64,000 nt of DNA from Plotosus lineatus (Eukaryota; Chordata; Actinopteri; Siluriformes; Plotosidae): positions 70,610,001-70,674,000 of the forward strand of contig CM045733.1 of assembly GCA_024760905.1 (NCBI GenBank), written 5' to 3'. A model generated the notes under the pieces. The model had not been told where the DNA came from. It did not search any database and saw only the letters and a program-made list of their open reading frames with translations. The position numbers and the translations under genes are program-made. Below, in pieces: positions 39,751 through 61,079 of this stretch. Within the stretch, counting starts at the first letter, position 1. Each line of letters starts with the position of its first letter.

Positions 39751-39946
39751 TCTTCTTCTTTTCCTTTCGGCTGTTCCCTTCAGGGGGCGCCACAGCGAAT
39801 CATCTGCCTCCATCTCACCCTATCCTCTGCATCTTCTCTTCTTCCAACTACCTTAATGTCCTCCTTCACCACATCCATAAATCTTCTCTTTCGGTTCTCT
39901 CGGCCTTCTGCCTGGTCGTTCCAAACTTAGCATCCTACTACCGAAA
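39751..39946 (-). mobile_element. RTE LINE 3' fragment
   Basis: About 195 bp of the RTE 3' end on the - strand (RPRGRPKRRFMDVVKED-type coding, then ggcgccccctgaagggaaca, gccgaaaggaaaagaaga). It stops at the (CTAT)n microsatellite. Confidence 0.85.
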
Positions 39947-39948
39947 TA

Positions 39949-40023
<75 letters not shown>
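39949..40023. repeat. (CTAT)n-(CTGT)n microsatellite
   Basis: About 8 CTAT units then about 11 CTGT units, exactly between the RTE fragment and the truncated Tc1 copy. Confidence 0.95.
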
Positions 40024-40024
<1 letters not shown>

Positions 40025-40870
40025 TGAGAAAAGAGAATATCAAGGCACAACTCACTTTTGCCAAGAAACATCTTGATCATCCCCAAAGCTTTTGGAAAAA
40101 TGTCCTCTGGACTGATGAAACTGGCGTTGAACCTTTTGGGAGAAATGAATGCCATTACATCTGGCACAAAAGGAACACTGCATTTGATAAAAGGAACATT
40201 GTGCCAACTTTGAAACATGGTGGTGATCTGGGCCTGCTTTGCTGCTTCAGGACCTGGGCAACTTGTCATGGTTGATGGAACCAGGAATTCTGCTCACTAC
40301 CAAGAAATCCTGGCAAAGAATGTTCGTCCATCAGTCCGAGACCTCAAGCTAAAGCGCACCTGGGTTCTGCAGCAGGACAATGATCCAAAGCACACCCATA
40401 AATCCACATCTGAATGGCTAAAAAAAGAACAAAATGAGGATTTTGGAGTGGCCTTGTCAAAATCCTGACCTGAACCGTACAGAGATGCTGTGGCATGACC
40501 ATAAAAAGGCTGTTCATGCCTGAAAACTATCCAATCTGGTTGATCTTAAACAATTTTGCAAAGAAGAGTGGGTCAAAATCCCATCACAGCCATGTGAAAG
40601 ACTCATCGTCTCTTATCACAAATGCTTGACTGCAGTTATTGCTGCAAAAGGCGGTTCAACCCGCTATTAGGTTTAGGGGGCAGTTACTTATTCACACAGG
40701 ATTTTTTCTGTTTAATAAATGCAGTTGCCACTGAAAACTGCATTTTGTGGTTACTTGTGTTTTATCTTTGTATAATATTTAGGTTTGCTTGATCTGAAAT
40801 GGATGACAGTGACAAACGTACAAAAATGTCAGAAATTGGTCAGGGGTAAAAACCTCTGCACAGCACAGTA
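40024..40870 (+). mobile_element. Tc1/mariner element, 5'-truncated
   Basis: Corresponds to 1,145-2,020 of the left-hand Tc1 copy. Encodes NIKAQLTFAKKHLDHPQSFW, the catalytic LWTDETGVEPFG, a frameshift, then QQDNDPKHTHKSTSEWLKKE and more breaks. It ends with the right terminal repeat (ctctgcacagcacagta) at 40,870. The left terminal repeat and N-terminal half are missing, cut off at the microsatellite. Confidence 0.9.
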
Positions 40871-40888
40871 TGTATGTATATGTATGCA

Positions 40889-40894
<6 letters not shown>

Positions 40895-40931
<37 letters not shown>

Positions 40932-40960
40932 GTATATGTGTGTATGTATATATATATATA
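40895..40960. repeat. (TA)n-rich microsatellite
   Basis: Imperfect TA/TG dinucleotides between the Tc1 end and the next SINE. Confidence 0.85.
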
Positions 40961-41305
40961 GGGCAGTGGTGGCCTGGCGGTAAAGGGTGCTGGATCACTG
41001 ATTCTAGGGTTGGGGGTTCAAGTCCTACTCTCCACAAAGCTGTCACTGTCCCCCCACTGCAGCTAACTGGGTTGTCAAAGGCCGGCCAGGTCTCTCACTG
41101 TCTATGGTGAGACACATGTAAAAGAAGCCTTGCTGACTTTCGTAAAGAGTAGGCTGCATAGCCGTCAGCAGGTTTCTGCCCCTTGCTAAAGGTTGTGTCA
41201 GGAAGGGCATCCGACGTTAAAACCTATGCCAAATCAAATATACGATGATTCGCTGTGGCGACCTCTGAGAAAAAGGGAACAGCCGAAAGGAAAAGATGCG
41301 TATAT
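40961..41305 (+). mobile_element. SINE-A copy
   Basis: Head GGGCAGTGGTGGCCTGGCGG, B box GGTTCAAGTCC, body with aaagaagccttgctgacttt, then gtcaggaagggcatccgacg and gattcgctgtggcgacctct, ending agccgaaaggaaaag. It is somewhat more diverged than the 32.8-kb copy. Confidence 0.85.
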
Positions 41306-41309
41306 GTGT

Positions 41310-43486
41310 GGTTTTTTTGTGTGTATATATGTATATTTGTGTATAAATAAATATATATATATATATATAATATTTCTGTGCGTGTGTGTATTCTGTCATT
41401 TCATTACATTATTTGTATCTTTATCTTATTCTACATTTTATAGAGCAACTGTGTGCACATAATTTCTAAAGGTACATATTCTCATTCTGATTCCGATTCT
41501 AAGGAATCCTACTCAGATAATTAAGAGGTATCTGACACTGTGTGGCTACGTGATGTTGCACAAGTAACCTGCTGGAATAGAGTTCTAATCTGGGAGCCAG
41601 AACTGAAACTTAAACTCAGAGATGGAATTGCACAACCCTTGGAACAGTCCTTGAAAGAAATACCAGCCTATTGGAGAACCACTTTATGTTGACCATGCTT
41701 TACCGGCAGGTCTGACACCAGACAAGTAGACAACTGATGATGGTTATGATTAGGCTCCATGCTTGGGAAACTTGACGTAGCTCCTATTTCATAACACTTA
41801 GCATGTTCATTTGGTTGACATAAAAGGGGGGGAAACAGTTTCATTTGAACTATAGCATACATTATTATAGAAATTTAGTACAAACAGGTAGCCTGCTTGT
41901 ATATCATTCATCTATTTTCTAAAACTCATATTTTTGGATTGTGGGAGGAAATCGGTGTACTCTGTGGAGAACACGAGCATATAATAGCTAATAACACCAG
42001 TCTCCTTATCAGTTCATGGATAAAGATCTCAGTGCTACTGTAGTGCATTTTTCTTTTAGGGAGTTAATGTAAGAAAACTAGTAGCAACCATTTCATAGAA
42101 CTGCATCAACAACAGTCCAAAGACATCCACCTTAGGCTCATTGGATATTACTGGCTGTCATTAAGTGTGAATGTGAGTGTGAATGATGATATCTCTGTGT
42201 TACCTGCGATCGATTGGCAAGCTGTTCAGGTTGCACCCTGCCTTTCAATCGGAGTCAGCTGGCATGTTCTCCGGCCCTGTTCCTATGAACCTAACCAAGC
42301 ATAAAGTGGTTCAGAAAAATGAGATGAGATGACTTGTGTCAAGACCAACTGCTCTATCCAGATTCCCAAAGTGGCTGGTTTGTCTCAGGTCTGTATCAAC
42401 TGCAGAACATTAAGGTAGTGTCCAAATTCGACATATCCAATATTACATATTAATCAGCTGTTCATCATTGCTTTTATTTTGATCCTGTACTCTACAAATG
42501 GATATTTGCTTATTCCCTTGACTCCAGTGGCCTTTTCTACTCTGTTTGGATTATTTTCCACCCTTCTATTCATGGTAATAATAGCTCCAGTTTCATTTCA
42601 ACAACCCATTGAACCGATCCAACTTGTATATGCCTCTGCCCATGTGGAGATTTTTGTTTTTATAATAATTACAAGCAGCAGTGGCAGCAGCACATTCAAT
42701 ATGGGCCATCCTTAGATTCTGAAGCGTGGCAGGTATACATCAAACCTAAAGAACGATCCAATTAGAAGAGAGGAAGTATGATATCTGGACTCCTCCTTTG
42801 GACCATGAGCAGGTGTGTCTCGAAATTGATAAGAAAGCAGTGATTGTGGCCTGCCTGATACTATTACTGTTCTTTCTTCCCTGACACTTGTTTTAGTTGC
42901 ATGAATTGGTGTAATTATTTAAGCACATACTAAAAAATATATGAAATAAGACAATTGCTGCTTGGAATGCGCTCTAGTTCTCAGTGTGCACCCGAACTGG
43001 CTTCTCTTAGTCTCCCACAGAACCATGCCCCATTACCCTCTGTAAAACCGCTGTAACTGAATCTCGCATGAGAAAAAAAAATCCTTCTTGAAAAAAAGTG
43101 AATCTGAGAACAGACCTATTGAATGTCACCTTGGCAGTGGTGTGTGTGCATGTGAGCTCAGGGGAGCTGTAACACAATGGAGGCAGATAAAGACTGACTT
43201 TGGTCATGTGACAGATGAACTTTATCCTGTGCTAATTAGTGTTCAGCACAAGAATGTGCTTGTATCAAGCTTAAAGATTCATTTTCAAATTTGCAAATCA
43301 ATATACAATACCCTGTTATCACGGCTCATATGTCGTTGCGGATAAATGAAAATCATTCCAGACAACAATGTTAATTTGTCAATATAGCGCTTTATATAAT
43401 TTAATATTTTGTTTATGCAAGAACCTCCCAAACATCCACATGATTCCCTGTTGCTTAGGTGAACAAGTCTCAAAGGTTATAATAGT
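41310..43486. other. Intergenic, no gene seen
   Basis: TA-rich microsatellites to ~41,370, then unique-looking DNA. A worn SINE-B 3' part lies at about 42,105-42,335 (cagtccaaagacatccacct, ggcaagctgttcaggttgca, ggttcagaaaaatgaga). No exon with splice borders was recognised. Confidence 0.55.
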
Positions 43487-43492
43487 TTTATT
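43487..43492 (-). promoter_or_regulatory. ckmt1: Polyadenylation signal of ckmt1
   Basis: AATAAA on the - strand about 220 bp downstream of the ckmt1 stop codon (43,711-43,713). Confidence 0.7.
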
Positions 43493-43710
43493 GCAGCACA
43501 ATCAATATAGGAGACAGTGGTATGTGACAGAATAATAATGCCATGTCAACACAATCATGGCGTATTGTACCTTCACTCCTGCTGTACAGAGGAGTGGAGC
43601 TGCAAAGACACAACACACAAAAAAGCATGCTGTTCGGGATGAACTTTAAAGTATATCATAACTTCAGTCAGCCTTTATAAAGAAACGAAGAGCAATGGTT
43701 TAGTGTCTGT

Positions 43711-53594
<9,884 letters not shown>

Positions 53595-53757
53595 GATGAT
53601 CCTGTGGCCTGTGCAAAGAGAAGCCTTGTGGAACAGGACGATGGGACCTGTCGGATGGATGAAACGTGATCGGGGTGCAGGCTGAGTACAACAGAGGATG
53701 CAACAGAATGCAGCGTTCTGCTCCAACACCGAGATCAGCCCTGATTTATTTCGCTCA

Positions 53758-53814
53758 CGTTGCAGTACCGCGCACCGTCTTCTCCCCCAGCGGAGGGCGC
53801 GCGGTACTGCAACG
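53758..53814. promoter_or_regulatory. ckmt1: 16-bp perfect inverted repeat upstream of ckmt1
   Basis: CGTTGCAGTACCGCGC (53,758-53,773) and its exact complement (53,799-53,814) with a 25-bp spacer, about 165-220 bp upstream of the ckmt1 start codon. The stretch is GC-rich. It may be 5' UTR or promoter; the transcription start is unknown. Confidence 0.7.
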
Positions 53815-54073
53815 CGACGGAAAGAAAACGCCGCATCTCTCCTGACAACTCTATTAACTTCACATTTTGAATTCACCTTTCTCGAACGCCGGCTTTGTAT
53901 TTTTCATCTCTTCATCCCGTTTTATTAAAATTTTTTGTTCACATAACCAGAAATGTGTTAATTATGTGACTCGCCACTAAATAGTGTTATATGAAGCTGC
54001 ACATGCATCCAGAGAACCCGACCCACTTGGGACAACACGAGCAAGAGCAGCCATAGTCCCGAGTTGTCATGGA

Positions 54074-54085
54074 CGCGCATGCGCA
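54074..54085. promoter_or_regulatory. NRF-1 consensus site
   Basis: CGCGCATGCGCA fits the NRF-1 consensus YGCGCAYGCGCR at every position. It lies about 480 bp upstream of the ckmt1 start codon, at the edge of the GC-richer 5' region. NRF-1 commonly drives nuclear genes for mitochondrial proteins, so the location suits ckmt1. Occupancy is inferred. Confidence 0.55.
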
Positions 54086-54297
54086 GTGGGGAGATTGCCG
54101 GGAGGGTGACTTTGACTTGACTTTATCCTTTTCTTTTTTTTTTTAAGTCGAGTTGATGTTTCACACATATCCCACTGACTCTAAATGGGAATAATCCGGC
54201 AAGTACTGCTTCCAAATATATAGTACATAATACAAAAAATATCGAAAAAAATTGAGTTCTTCCTAATTAAAATACTTCTACTATTATGATTATTATT

Positions 54298-54500
54298 AAT
54301 GATCATTTTCTGTAACGGCTTAATTCTAACTGGGGTCGCGGGGAGACTGGCTGGTGGTTACATGAGCTCATTGGCTGCTCCAAACTCCCCGCCAGGTGTG
54401 AATGCTTGTACAGTATGAGTGGAACAGCGTGTATCGGCTGAGATGGGCACCAGCCTCCTCGTGACCCTACTTAGAATTGAACATCTTCTAAAAAGAATGA
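54298..54500. mobile_element. SINE-B relic, two tail-like pieces
   Basis: Left, a - strand tail (ttctgtaacggcttaattct, gggtcgcggggagactgg); right, + strand pieces (ttggctgctccaaactcccc, gagatgggcaccagcctcct). It appears to be two head-to-head decayed copies. Confidence 0.6.
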
Positions 54501-54984
54501 ACGTGTTATTATCATTTAATTCGGACCAGTATCAACTATCAGAGCACAGTCTGAACTCAAATTGAAACTCCTGCATTATTACAGCTATTATATAGCATTA
54601 TATAGCGGTAAGCTATTATTACTGTTTCCTTATTGCTTTTTGTAGTATAACATTAGTACTGGGCATCATAAACAATTTCCCTTTTTTCCGAAGAATTGAA
54701 GATTCCGCAGCGTTTCCAGCCCAAGCAGGATTTTTTTGTTTGTTATTCATTATAACACTGTGTCATATAAGATGCAAAGTTATTTTTAAAATCCTCTAAA
54801 CAATGATATGAGACACACTGAGACACATACCGAGTGTTGAACCTGAGACAAACAACATTTAGAAACATCAGCGGTCATAAGGATCTGAAAGAAAATGATC
54901 TGTGTGCAAATACATATTTGCAAAATCCGTTTTGAGTTATACATAAATTATTTTTGATGGTTTGCATTTTACTATTTGGGTGTT

Positions 54985-56640
54985 GGATTAGATTAGACTC
55001 AACTTTATTGTTATTACACGTATAATAAATACAGAGTCACGAAATACTGTTTAGAATTCAATCAGAAGTGCAGAGAGCAACAAGTGCAAAATATAAAGTA
55101 TGTGACGTACGTATGTACATAAGGACAGTGTAAAAAGTGGATATAGCGATGTACAGATTATGTACAAATAAGTTCTGTACAGATATGGGCAGTGTAAAGG
55201 TGAGAATAAATTAGCATTAATTTAGATAGGAGTAATATACAGATGTTCTATATTACTATACGGGAGAATAAAATATGCAAATATAAGATACAAATATACA
55301 ATATGTATACATGTAATATGGAAATATATAGATGTGCTGTGAATATATATATATATATATATCACACACACAGACATACAGATGTGCTAGTGCAGCTATG
55401 GTGTAGTGTGGATGGGAAGAGAAGTTTCAGCAGGGGACTAAGTTCAGTAGATATGTAGACAACAGTGGGGAAGAAGCTGTTCCTAAACCTGCTGATTTTT
55501 ATCTGAATGTTCCTGAAGCACCTTCTGGAGGGGAGGCGCTGAAAGAGTCTGTTGGCAGGATGAGAGGAGTCCCTAAGAATGCCACGTTCCCGGCAAAGAT
55601 ATCTATTGTTGTGGACCTCCTTAACAGCAGAAAGTGGAGCCCCTGTGATACGTTGGGCAGTTTTCACTACCCATATGACAGAGAAATTCCCATACTAGAC
55701 TAACACAGTTGGTTCAGATGCTGTCTATACTGCAGCAGTCGACCCAGGATGTCAGCAGACAGGTGGTTCTTCTTCAGTGTGTGCAAGAAGAACAGGTGCT
55801 GATATGATTAAGCTGGAGGTGTTGGTTGACCAGGACATGTTCTCTGAGATGTGGGTCCCCAGGAATTTGAAGCTGGAGAAATGTTCAACGGCCATGCCGT
55901 TTATATGGATAGGGTCATGTGTGTCCCCCTTTTCCTTCCTGAAGTCCACAATGTGCTCCTTGGTTTTGCTGGTGTTTAGGAGCAGGTTGTTGTCAGCGCA
56001 TCATGCAGCTAGGTGCTTTACCTCTGCCCTGTAGTCAGACTCATCATTTTCACTGATGAGTCCTGTAACGTTGTGTCATTTGCAAACTTTATGGTGGAGT
56101 TGGATCCATGCATATTCCTACAGTCATGGGTGAAGACGGATTAGAGGAATGGGCTCAGCACACAGCCCTGAGATGCGCTAGTATTGAGTGTGATGGTGTA
56201 GGAACTGTTATGGCCTGACCTAACATACTGGGTTCTGTTGGTCAATAAGTCCATGAGCCGGTTGCAGAGAGAGGTATTGATTTCAAGATCCTCAAGTTTT
56301 GCGGTTAATTTGAAGGCAATGACTGTGTTGAATGCTGAGCCGAAGTCAAAATACAACATTCTTGCATATGTGTTCTTGTTGTCCAGGTGTGAGTAAACAT
56401 AGTGCAGCGCTGTGAATGCAACGTCCTCTGTATTCCTGTTGCTATGATATGCAAATTGGTGTGGGTCACATGTGGGAGACAGACATTGGATGAGGTGTGT
56501 CAGGATCAGTTGTGCAAAGCACTTCATCACAGTGGCTGTTGGCGCAATATGCTGGTAGTCGTTCAGTGACATCGGAGAGGAGTGTTTTCGCAATGGCATG
56601 AAAGAAGCGGTCTCGAAAGCAGAGGGTTTTTTTTTTTAAT
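54985..56640 (-). mobile_element. L2-type LINE, 5'-truncated
   Basis: On the - strand: NDYQHIAPTATVMKCFAQLI, DPHQFAYHSNRNTEDVAFTA, the polymerase A motif YFDFGSAFNT, then TITLNTSASQGCVLSPFL (56,141-56,599). A later block reads DFRKEKGDTHDPIHINGMAV, FKFLGTHISENMSW (55,752-55,949) and the C-terminus GILRDSSHPANRLFQRLPSR (55,362-55,667). The 3' end (actcaactttattgttatta in the + strand, i.e. a tail with 'aataaagttgagtctaat') is at about 54,985. Frames are broken several times, so it is inactive. Confidence 0.85.
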
Positions 56641-57805
56641 CCAATAACTAGACGCTCCTGTCACGGGTCGGACTGAAGCGAAAAGCTGTTCTGTATGAAC
56701 AGACCCAAAGTGAGTAGGAATCTCACTGCTAACTTGCAAAATCTGAAGAGACGCTGAGCCTTGCATTATTTATACCACGCTATCTTGGTCACATAAAAAT
56801 ATATTTATGAAAGACATCATATTTGTATGATTTATAAATCTGGTCCTGGATAAAAACGGGAAATATGAAGAAGTGTTTTTTTTTTTTTTTTTTTAAATCG
56901 TGGTGATTGTACATCCACAATAAAGTGACAGTCTATTTCTACTGCTACGTCCATGTCAGAACAAAATACATAAAGCTGTTAATTATGTAACTGTCAAAAG
57001 CAGAAGGAATTTAGAATAACCGAGTACAAATAATCAAAACATTATAACTATATAACAGTGAGTATTTTTAAACAGAACAGTAAAGATTGCAATTTGACAG
57101 AAACTAGTAACTTACTGAATGCGCAGGTGTCTGACACTGACACAGCAGGAAGAAGAGAACAGGTGTGACCAGGTGTACCCACCCTTTATCACAGTCAACA
57201 GAGATTTAGTCATATTTTAACCATTAAAAGTCCAACCCAGTTTAAATCCAACCCTTCAGTGAAGGTTGTCTTCAGAAAGCATAATTTTAACCTATAATCA
57301 TCAAATTTAAAATACAGTGTCAGGAGAAACTTAAACCTATATAACTGAAAAGCATAAGACTATGCAGCACAAGAATTAAGCCACACTACTGGAGATTTGA
57401 ATAAAAAAAATTACATTCAGAATTCCTGATTTCTTTTTTCACCCATAGGATCACTGGCATAAGATTTAGAAAATTATAAGTATATAACAGTATTATAATG
57501 TATTATCTTTGCCTTGGGAGAGCAATTATTAAAACCTTTCTTAGAAACCGCATTATAACTAGTTGAAGTTCAAAATCTTATCTACAGGATCAGTGTGTAG
57601 CCCTTTTTTCCAACTTCATGAATTTTTGTTCTGAGAGGGACAAAGCAGGCCTTCAGCCTTCTTTGTATAAAGAACTTTTAGTCACCCACACTGACTCCTA
57701 CTGTTTCATCTGAAGGGACGTTTAGTGTTCTCAAATGTCTCACTCTCACAAAGCAGCTAAAATTCTGTTTTTCGTAAATATTCCTGCGATTGCTTTGATA
57801 TCAAG
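56641..57805. other. Intergenic, no gene seen
   Basis: AT-rich DNA with a T run at 56,877-56,894. No supported exon, RNA gene or named repeat. Confidence 0.5.
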
Positions 57806-58253
57806 ATGTGGGAGGTGAGGGGGCACAAACCAGTGTCTCTCCCTCACGCCGGTCCCAAGCCCGAATTAATGCAGAGGGTTGTGTCAGGAAGGGCATCCGG
57901 CGTAATCACAAGAAAGAATGTCATAATGGATCGGTCGAGGCCCGGGTTAACAACGATCGCCATCAGTGCTGTTAACCAACAGGATGCTGGTGAAAATTTG
58001 ACTACTGTTGGTTGAAAACGTTGAAGAAGGAGAGGTGGGAGGCGTGTCCGTAGGCATAGAGAAAAGAGGAAGGGCATGAACCTCAGACTGAAAGTAGGGA
58101 CTTTGAATGTTGGAATTATGGCAGAAAAAGGTAGAGAGCTGGCTGACATGATGCAGAGGAGGAAGGTGGACATACTGTGTGTTCAGGAGACCAGATGAAA
58201 ATGTAGCAAGGCTACAAGCTTAGGAGCAGGGTTTAAGCTGTTTTTTTCATGGT

Positions 58254-60925
58254 GTGGATGGGAAGAGAAATGGAGTAGGAGTCATCTTGAAGGAGGAGTT
58301 TGTCAGGAATGTTCTGGAATTGAAAAGAGTGTCAGACAGAGTGATGAGTCTCAAGTTAGAAATTGAAAGCATGATGTTCAGTGTTGTTCGTGCTTATGCC
58401 ACACAGGCAGGATGTGAGCTAGAAGAGAAGGAGAGATTCTGGAGTGAGTTAGATGAAGTGATGCAGAGTACCCCCAGAGATGAAAGAGTGGTCATTGGGG
58501 CAGACTTCAATGGACATGTTGGCGCAGGCAACAGAGGTGACAAGGAAGTGATAGGCAGGTTTGGTATCCAGGACAGGAACGCAGAAGGACGGATGTTTGC
58601 AAAAAAGATGGAAATGGCTGTGGTGAATACTTTCTTCCAGAAGAGACAGGGGCATAGGGTGACTTATAAAAGCGGAGGTAGGGGCACACAAGTAGACTAC
58701 ATCTTGTGCAGGCGATGTAATTTGAAGGAAGTTAGTGACTGCAAAGTAGTAGTGGGTGAGAGTATTGCCAAACAACATAGGAAGGATGACGCTGATGGTG
58801 AGGAAGAGGCAAAGGCAGATCAGAAGACAAAGTGGTGGAAGCTGAAAAAGGAAGAGTGTCGGGCTGTCTTCAAGGAGGAGTTGAAACAGGCTTTGTGTGG
58901 TCAGGAATTGCTTCCACATGACTGGACAACTACAGCTAATGTGATCAGGGAGACAGGTAGGAGAATACTTGGTGTGTCATCTGGAAGGAGAGTAGATAAG
59001 GAAATTTGGTGGTGGAATGAGGAAGTGCAGGAGTGTGTACAAAGGAAGAGGTTAGCTAAGAAGAAGTGGGAAATTGAGAGGACCGAAGAGAGTAAACAGG
59101 AGTACAGGGAGACACAGCATAAGGCGAAGGTAGCGGTGTCAAAGGTCAAACAGAGGGCATATGATGACTTGTATGCTCGGTTGGAAACTAAAGAGGGAGA
59201 AAATGATTTATACAGGTTGGCACAGCAGAAAAATAGAGATGGGAAGGACGTGCAGCAAGTTAGAGTGATTAAGGACAGAGAGGGAAATGTATTGATTGAT
59301 GACAAAAGTGTGCTGGGAAGATGGAAAGAGTACTTTGAAGAGCTGATGAATGAGGAAAATGAGAGAGAAAAAAATAGTTGAAGAGGTGACCCTCGAGGAC
59401 CAGGAAGTAGCAAAGATTGGTAAGGGTGAAGTGAGGAGGGCATTGAAGAGGATGAAGAATGGAAAGGCAGTTGGTCCTGATGACATACCGGTGGAGGTAT
59501 GGAAGTTTCTAGGAGCGGTAGCAGTAGATTTCCTGATAAGAACATTCAATAAGCTCTTAGAGAGTGGGAGGATGCCAGAGGAATGGAGGAGAAGTGTGAT
59601 GGTTCCCATTTTTAAGAACAAGGGAGATGTGCAGAGTTGTGGCAACTACAGAGGGATAAAGTTGATGAGCCATACGATGAAGTTATGGGAAAGAATAGTG
59701 GAAGCTAGACTAAGATAACATAAGATAAGATACAGCTTTATTAATCTCACAATGGAGAAATTCACTGTTACAGGCAGTAACAAGGGGCAGAGGTTAGCAT
59801 TTGTAAACAACAGTTTGGTTTCATGCCAAGAAAGAGCACCACAGATGCAGTGTTTGCCTTGAGGATGTTAATAGAGAAGTACAGGGAAGGTCAGACGGAG
59901 CTGCATTGTGCCTTTGTAGATCTGGAGAAAGCATATGACAGGGTGCCGAGAGAGGAACTATGGTATTGCATGAGGAAGTCTGGAGTGGCAGAGAAGCATG
60001 TTAGAGTGGTGCAGGACATGTATAAGAGATGTAAGACAGTGGTGAGGTGTGCTGTCGATGTGACAGAAGAGTTCAAGGTGGAGGTGGGACTGCATCAAGG
60101 GTCAGCTCTGGGCCCCTTCTTGTTTGCTATGGTGATGGACAGGAGACAGACGAGGTTAAACAATGATGTTTGCAGATGACATTGTGATCTGCAGTGAGAG
60201 CAGAGAACAAGTGCAGGAAAATCTAGAGAGGTGGAGGTATGCCCTGGAAAGGAGGGGAATGAAGGTTAGCCTCAGTAAGACAGAATAAATGTGTATGAAT
60301 GACAAGGACCCAACAGGAACAGTGAGGTTACAGGGAGCAGAGATAAGGAAGGTGGAGGATTTTAAGTACTTAGGCTCAACAATCCAGAGCAATGGAGAGT
60401 GTAGAAAAGAGGTGAAGAAGCGTGTGCAGGCAGGTTGGAATGGTTGGAGAAAAGTGTCCGGTGTGATGTGTCATAGGAAGGTATCGGCAAGAATGAAAGG
60501 AAAAGTGTACAAGACAGTGTTGAGGCTAGCAATGTTGTATGGTTTAGAAACAGTGGCACTGGGGAAAAGACAGGAGGCAGAGCTGGAGGTAGCAGAGATG
60601 AAAATGTTGAGGTTCTCTTTGGGAGTAACGAGGATAGATAGGATCAGGAATGAGCACATCAGAGGGCCAGTGCATGTAAGACGTTTTGGAGACAAAGTCA
60701 GAGAAGCTAGATTGAGATGGTTTGGACATGTACAGAGGAGGGATAGTGACTATATTGGTAGTAGGATGCTGAGGTTGGAACTACCAGGCAGTAGGCCTAG
60801 AGGAAGACCAAAGAGATGATTCATGGATGTGAAGGAGGACATGAAGGCAGTTGGTGTAAGAGAAGAAGATACAAATGATAGGGTGAGATGGAGGCAGATG
60901 ATTTGCTGTGGCAACCCCTGAAGGG
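58254..60925 (+). pseudogene. RTE LINE ORF: endonuclease and reverse transcriptase
   Basis: Pieces in order: endonuclease 58,254-59,381 (375 codons; GADFNGHVGAGNRGDKEV, TQVDYILCRR) with the linker; fingers 59,350-59,718 in another frame (VGPDDIPVEVWKFLGAVAVD, VQSCGNYRGIKLMS); then a 60-bp insertion; palm 59,823-60,179 (motif A FVDLEKAYDRVPRE, motif B LHQGSALGPFLFA); after a further frameshift, motif C FADDIVICSES with FADD at 60,169-60,180; thumb and C-terminus 60,289-60,819 (DFKYLGSTIQSNGECRKEVK, LRWFGHVQRRDSDYIGSRML). Intact RTE polyproteins are one ~950-1,000-residue frame. The 5' end of the frame is also broken by a stop just before 58,200. Not functional. Confidence 0.9.
59717..59776 (-). 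mobile_element. 60-bp LINE tail inserted in the RTE element
   Basis: The block taagataagatacagcttta ttaatctcacaatggagaaa ttcactgttaca interrupts the RTE coding region between its fingers and palm pieces. It is the complement of a tail also seen at 32,540-32,605. Being this short, it is a strongly 5'-truncated retroposon. Confidence 0.65.
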
Positions 60926-61079
60926 AACAGCCGAAAAGAAAAGAAGAAGAATAATGTTTTTATATATTTCTGCAATTACACATATCCATTGTATTATATT
61001 TGATGCTATTTGGTTGTCAGTGGTACATTTTTTTTGTACAAAGATTCTACAAAGCATTTTACTCTAAATGAAAGAGAGA

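Larger units (their letters stand above)
57806..60955 (+). mobile_element. RTE LINE, nearly full length, mutated
   Basis: Begins with the RTE 5' leader (ggttgtgtcaggaagggcat ccggcgtaa, ccatcagtgctgttaaccaa), continues through endonuclease and reverse transcriptase and ends ccctgaagggaacagccgaaa agaaaagaagaa at about 60,955. This 3.15-kb copy is the reference for the deleted copies at 21,061, 26,790 and 39,751. A 60-bp foreign LINE tail is inserted at 59,717-59,776, and several frameshifts make it inactive. Confidence 0.93.

Noticed and set aside
53595..53876. Longer N-terminus for ckmt1 from the in-frame ATG at 53,876
   Set aside because: It adds an Arg-rich extension before the normal presequence; family members start at the equivalent of 53,594.
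58449..59645. Long - strand open frames up to 214 codons
   Set aside because: Antisense shadows of the + strand RTE LINE.
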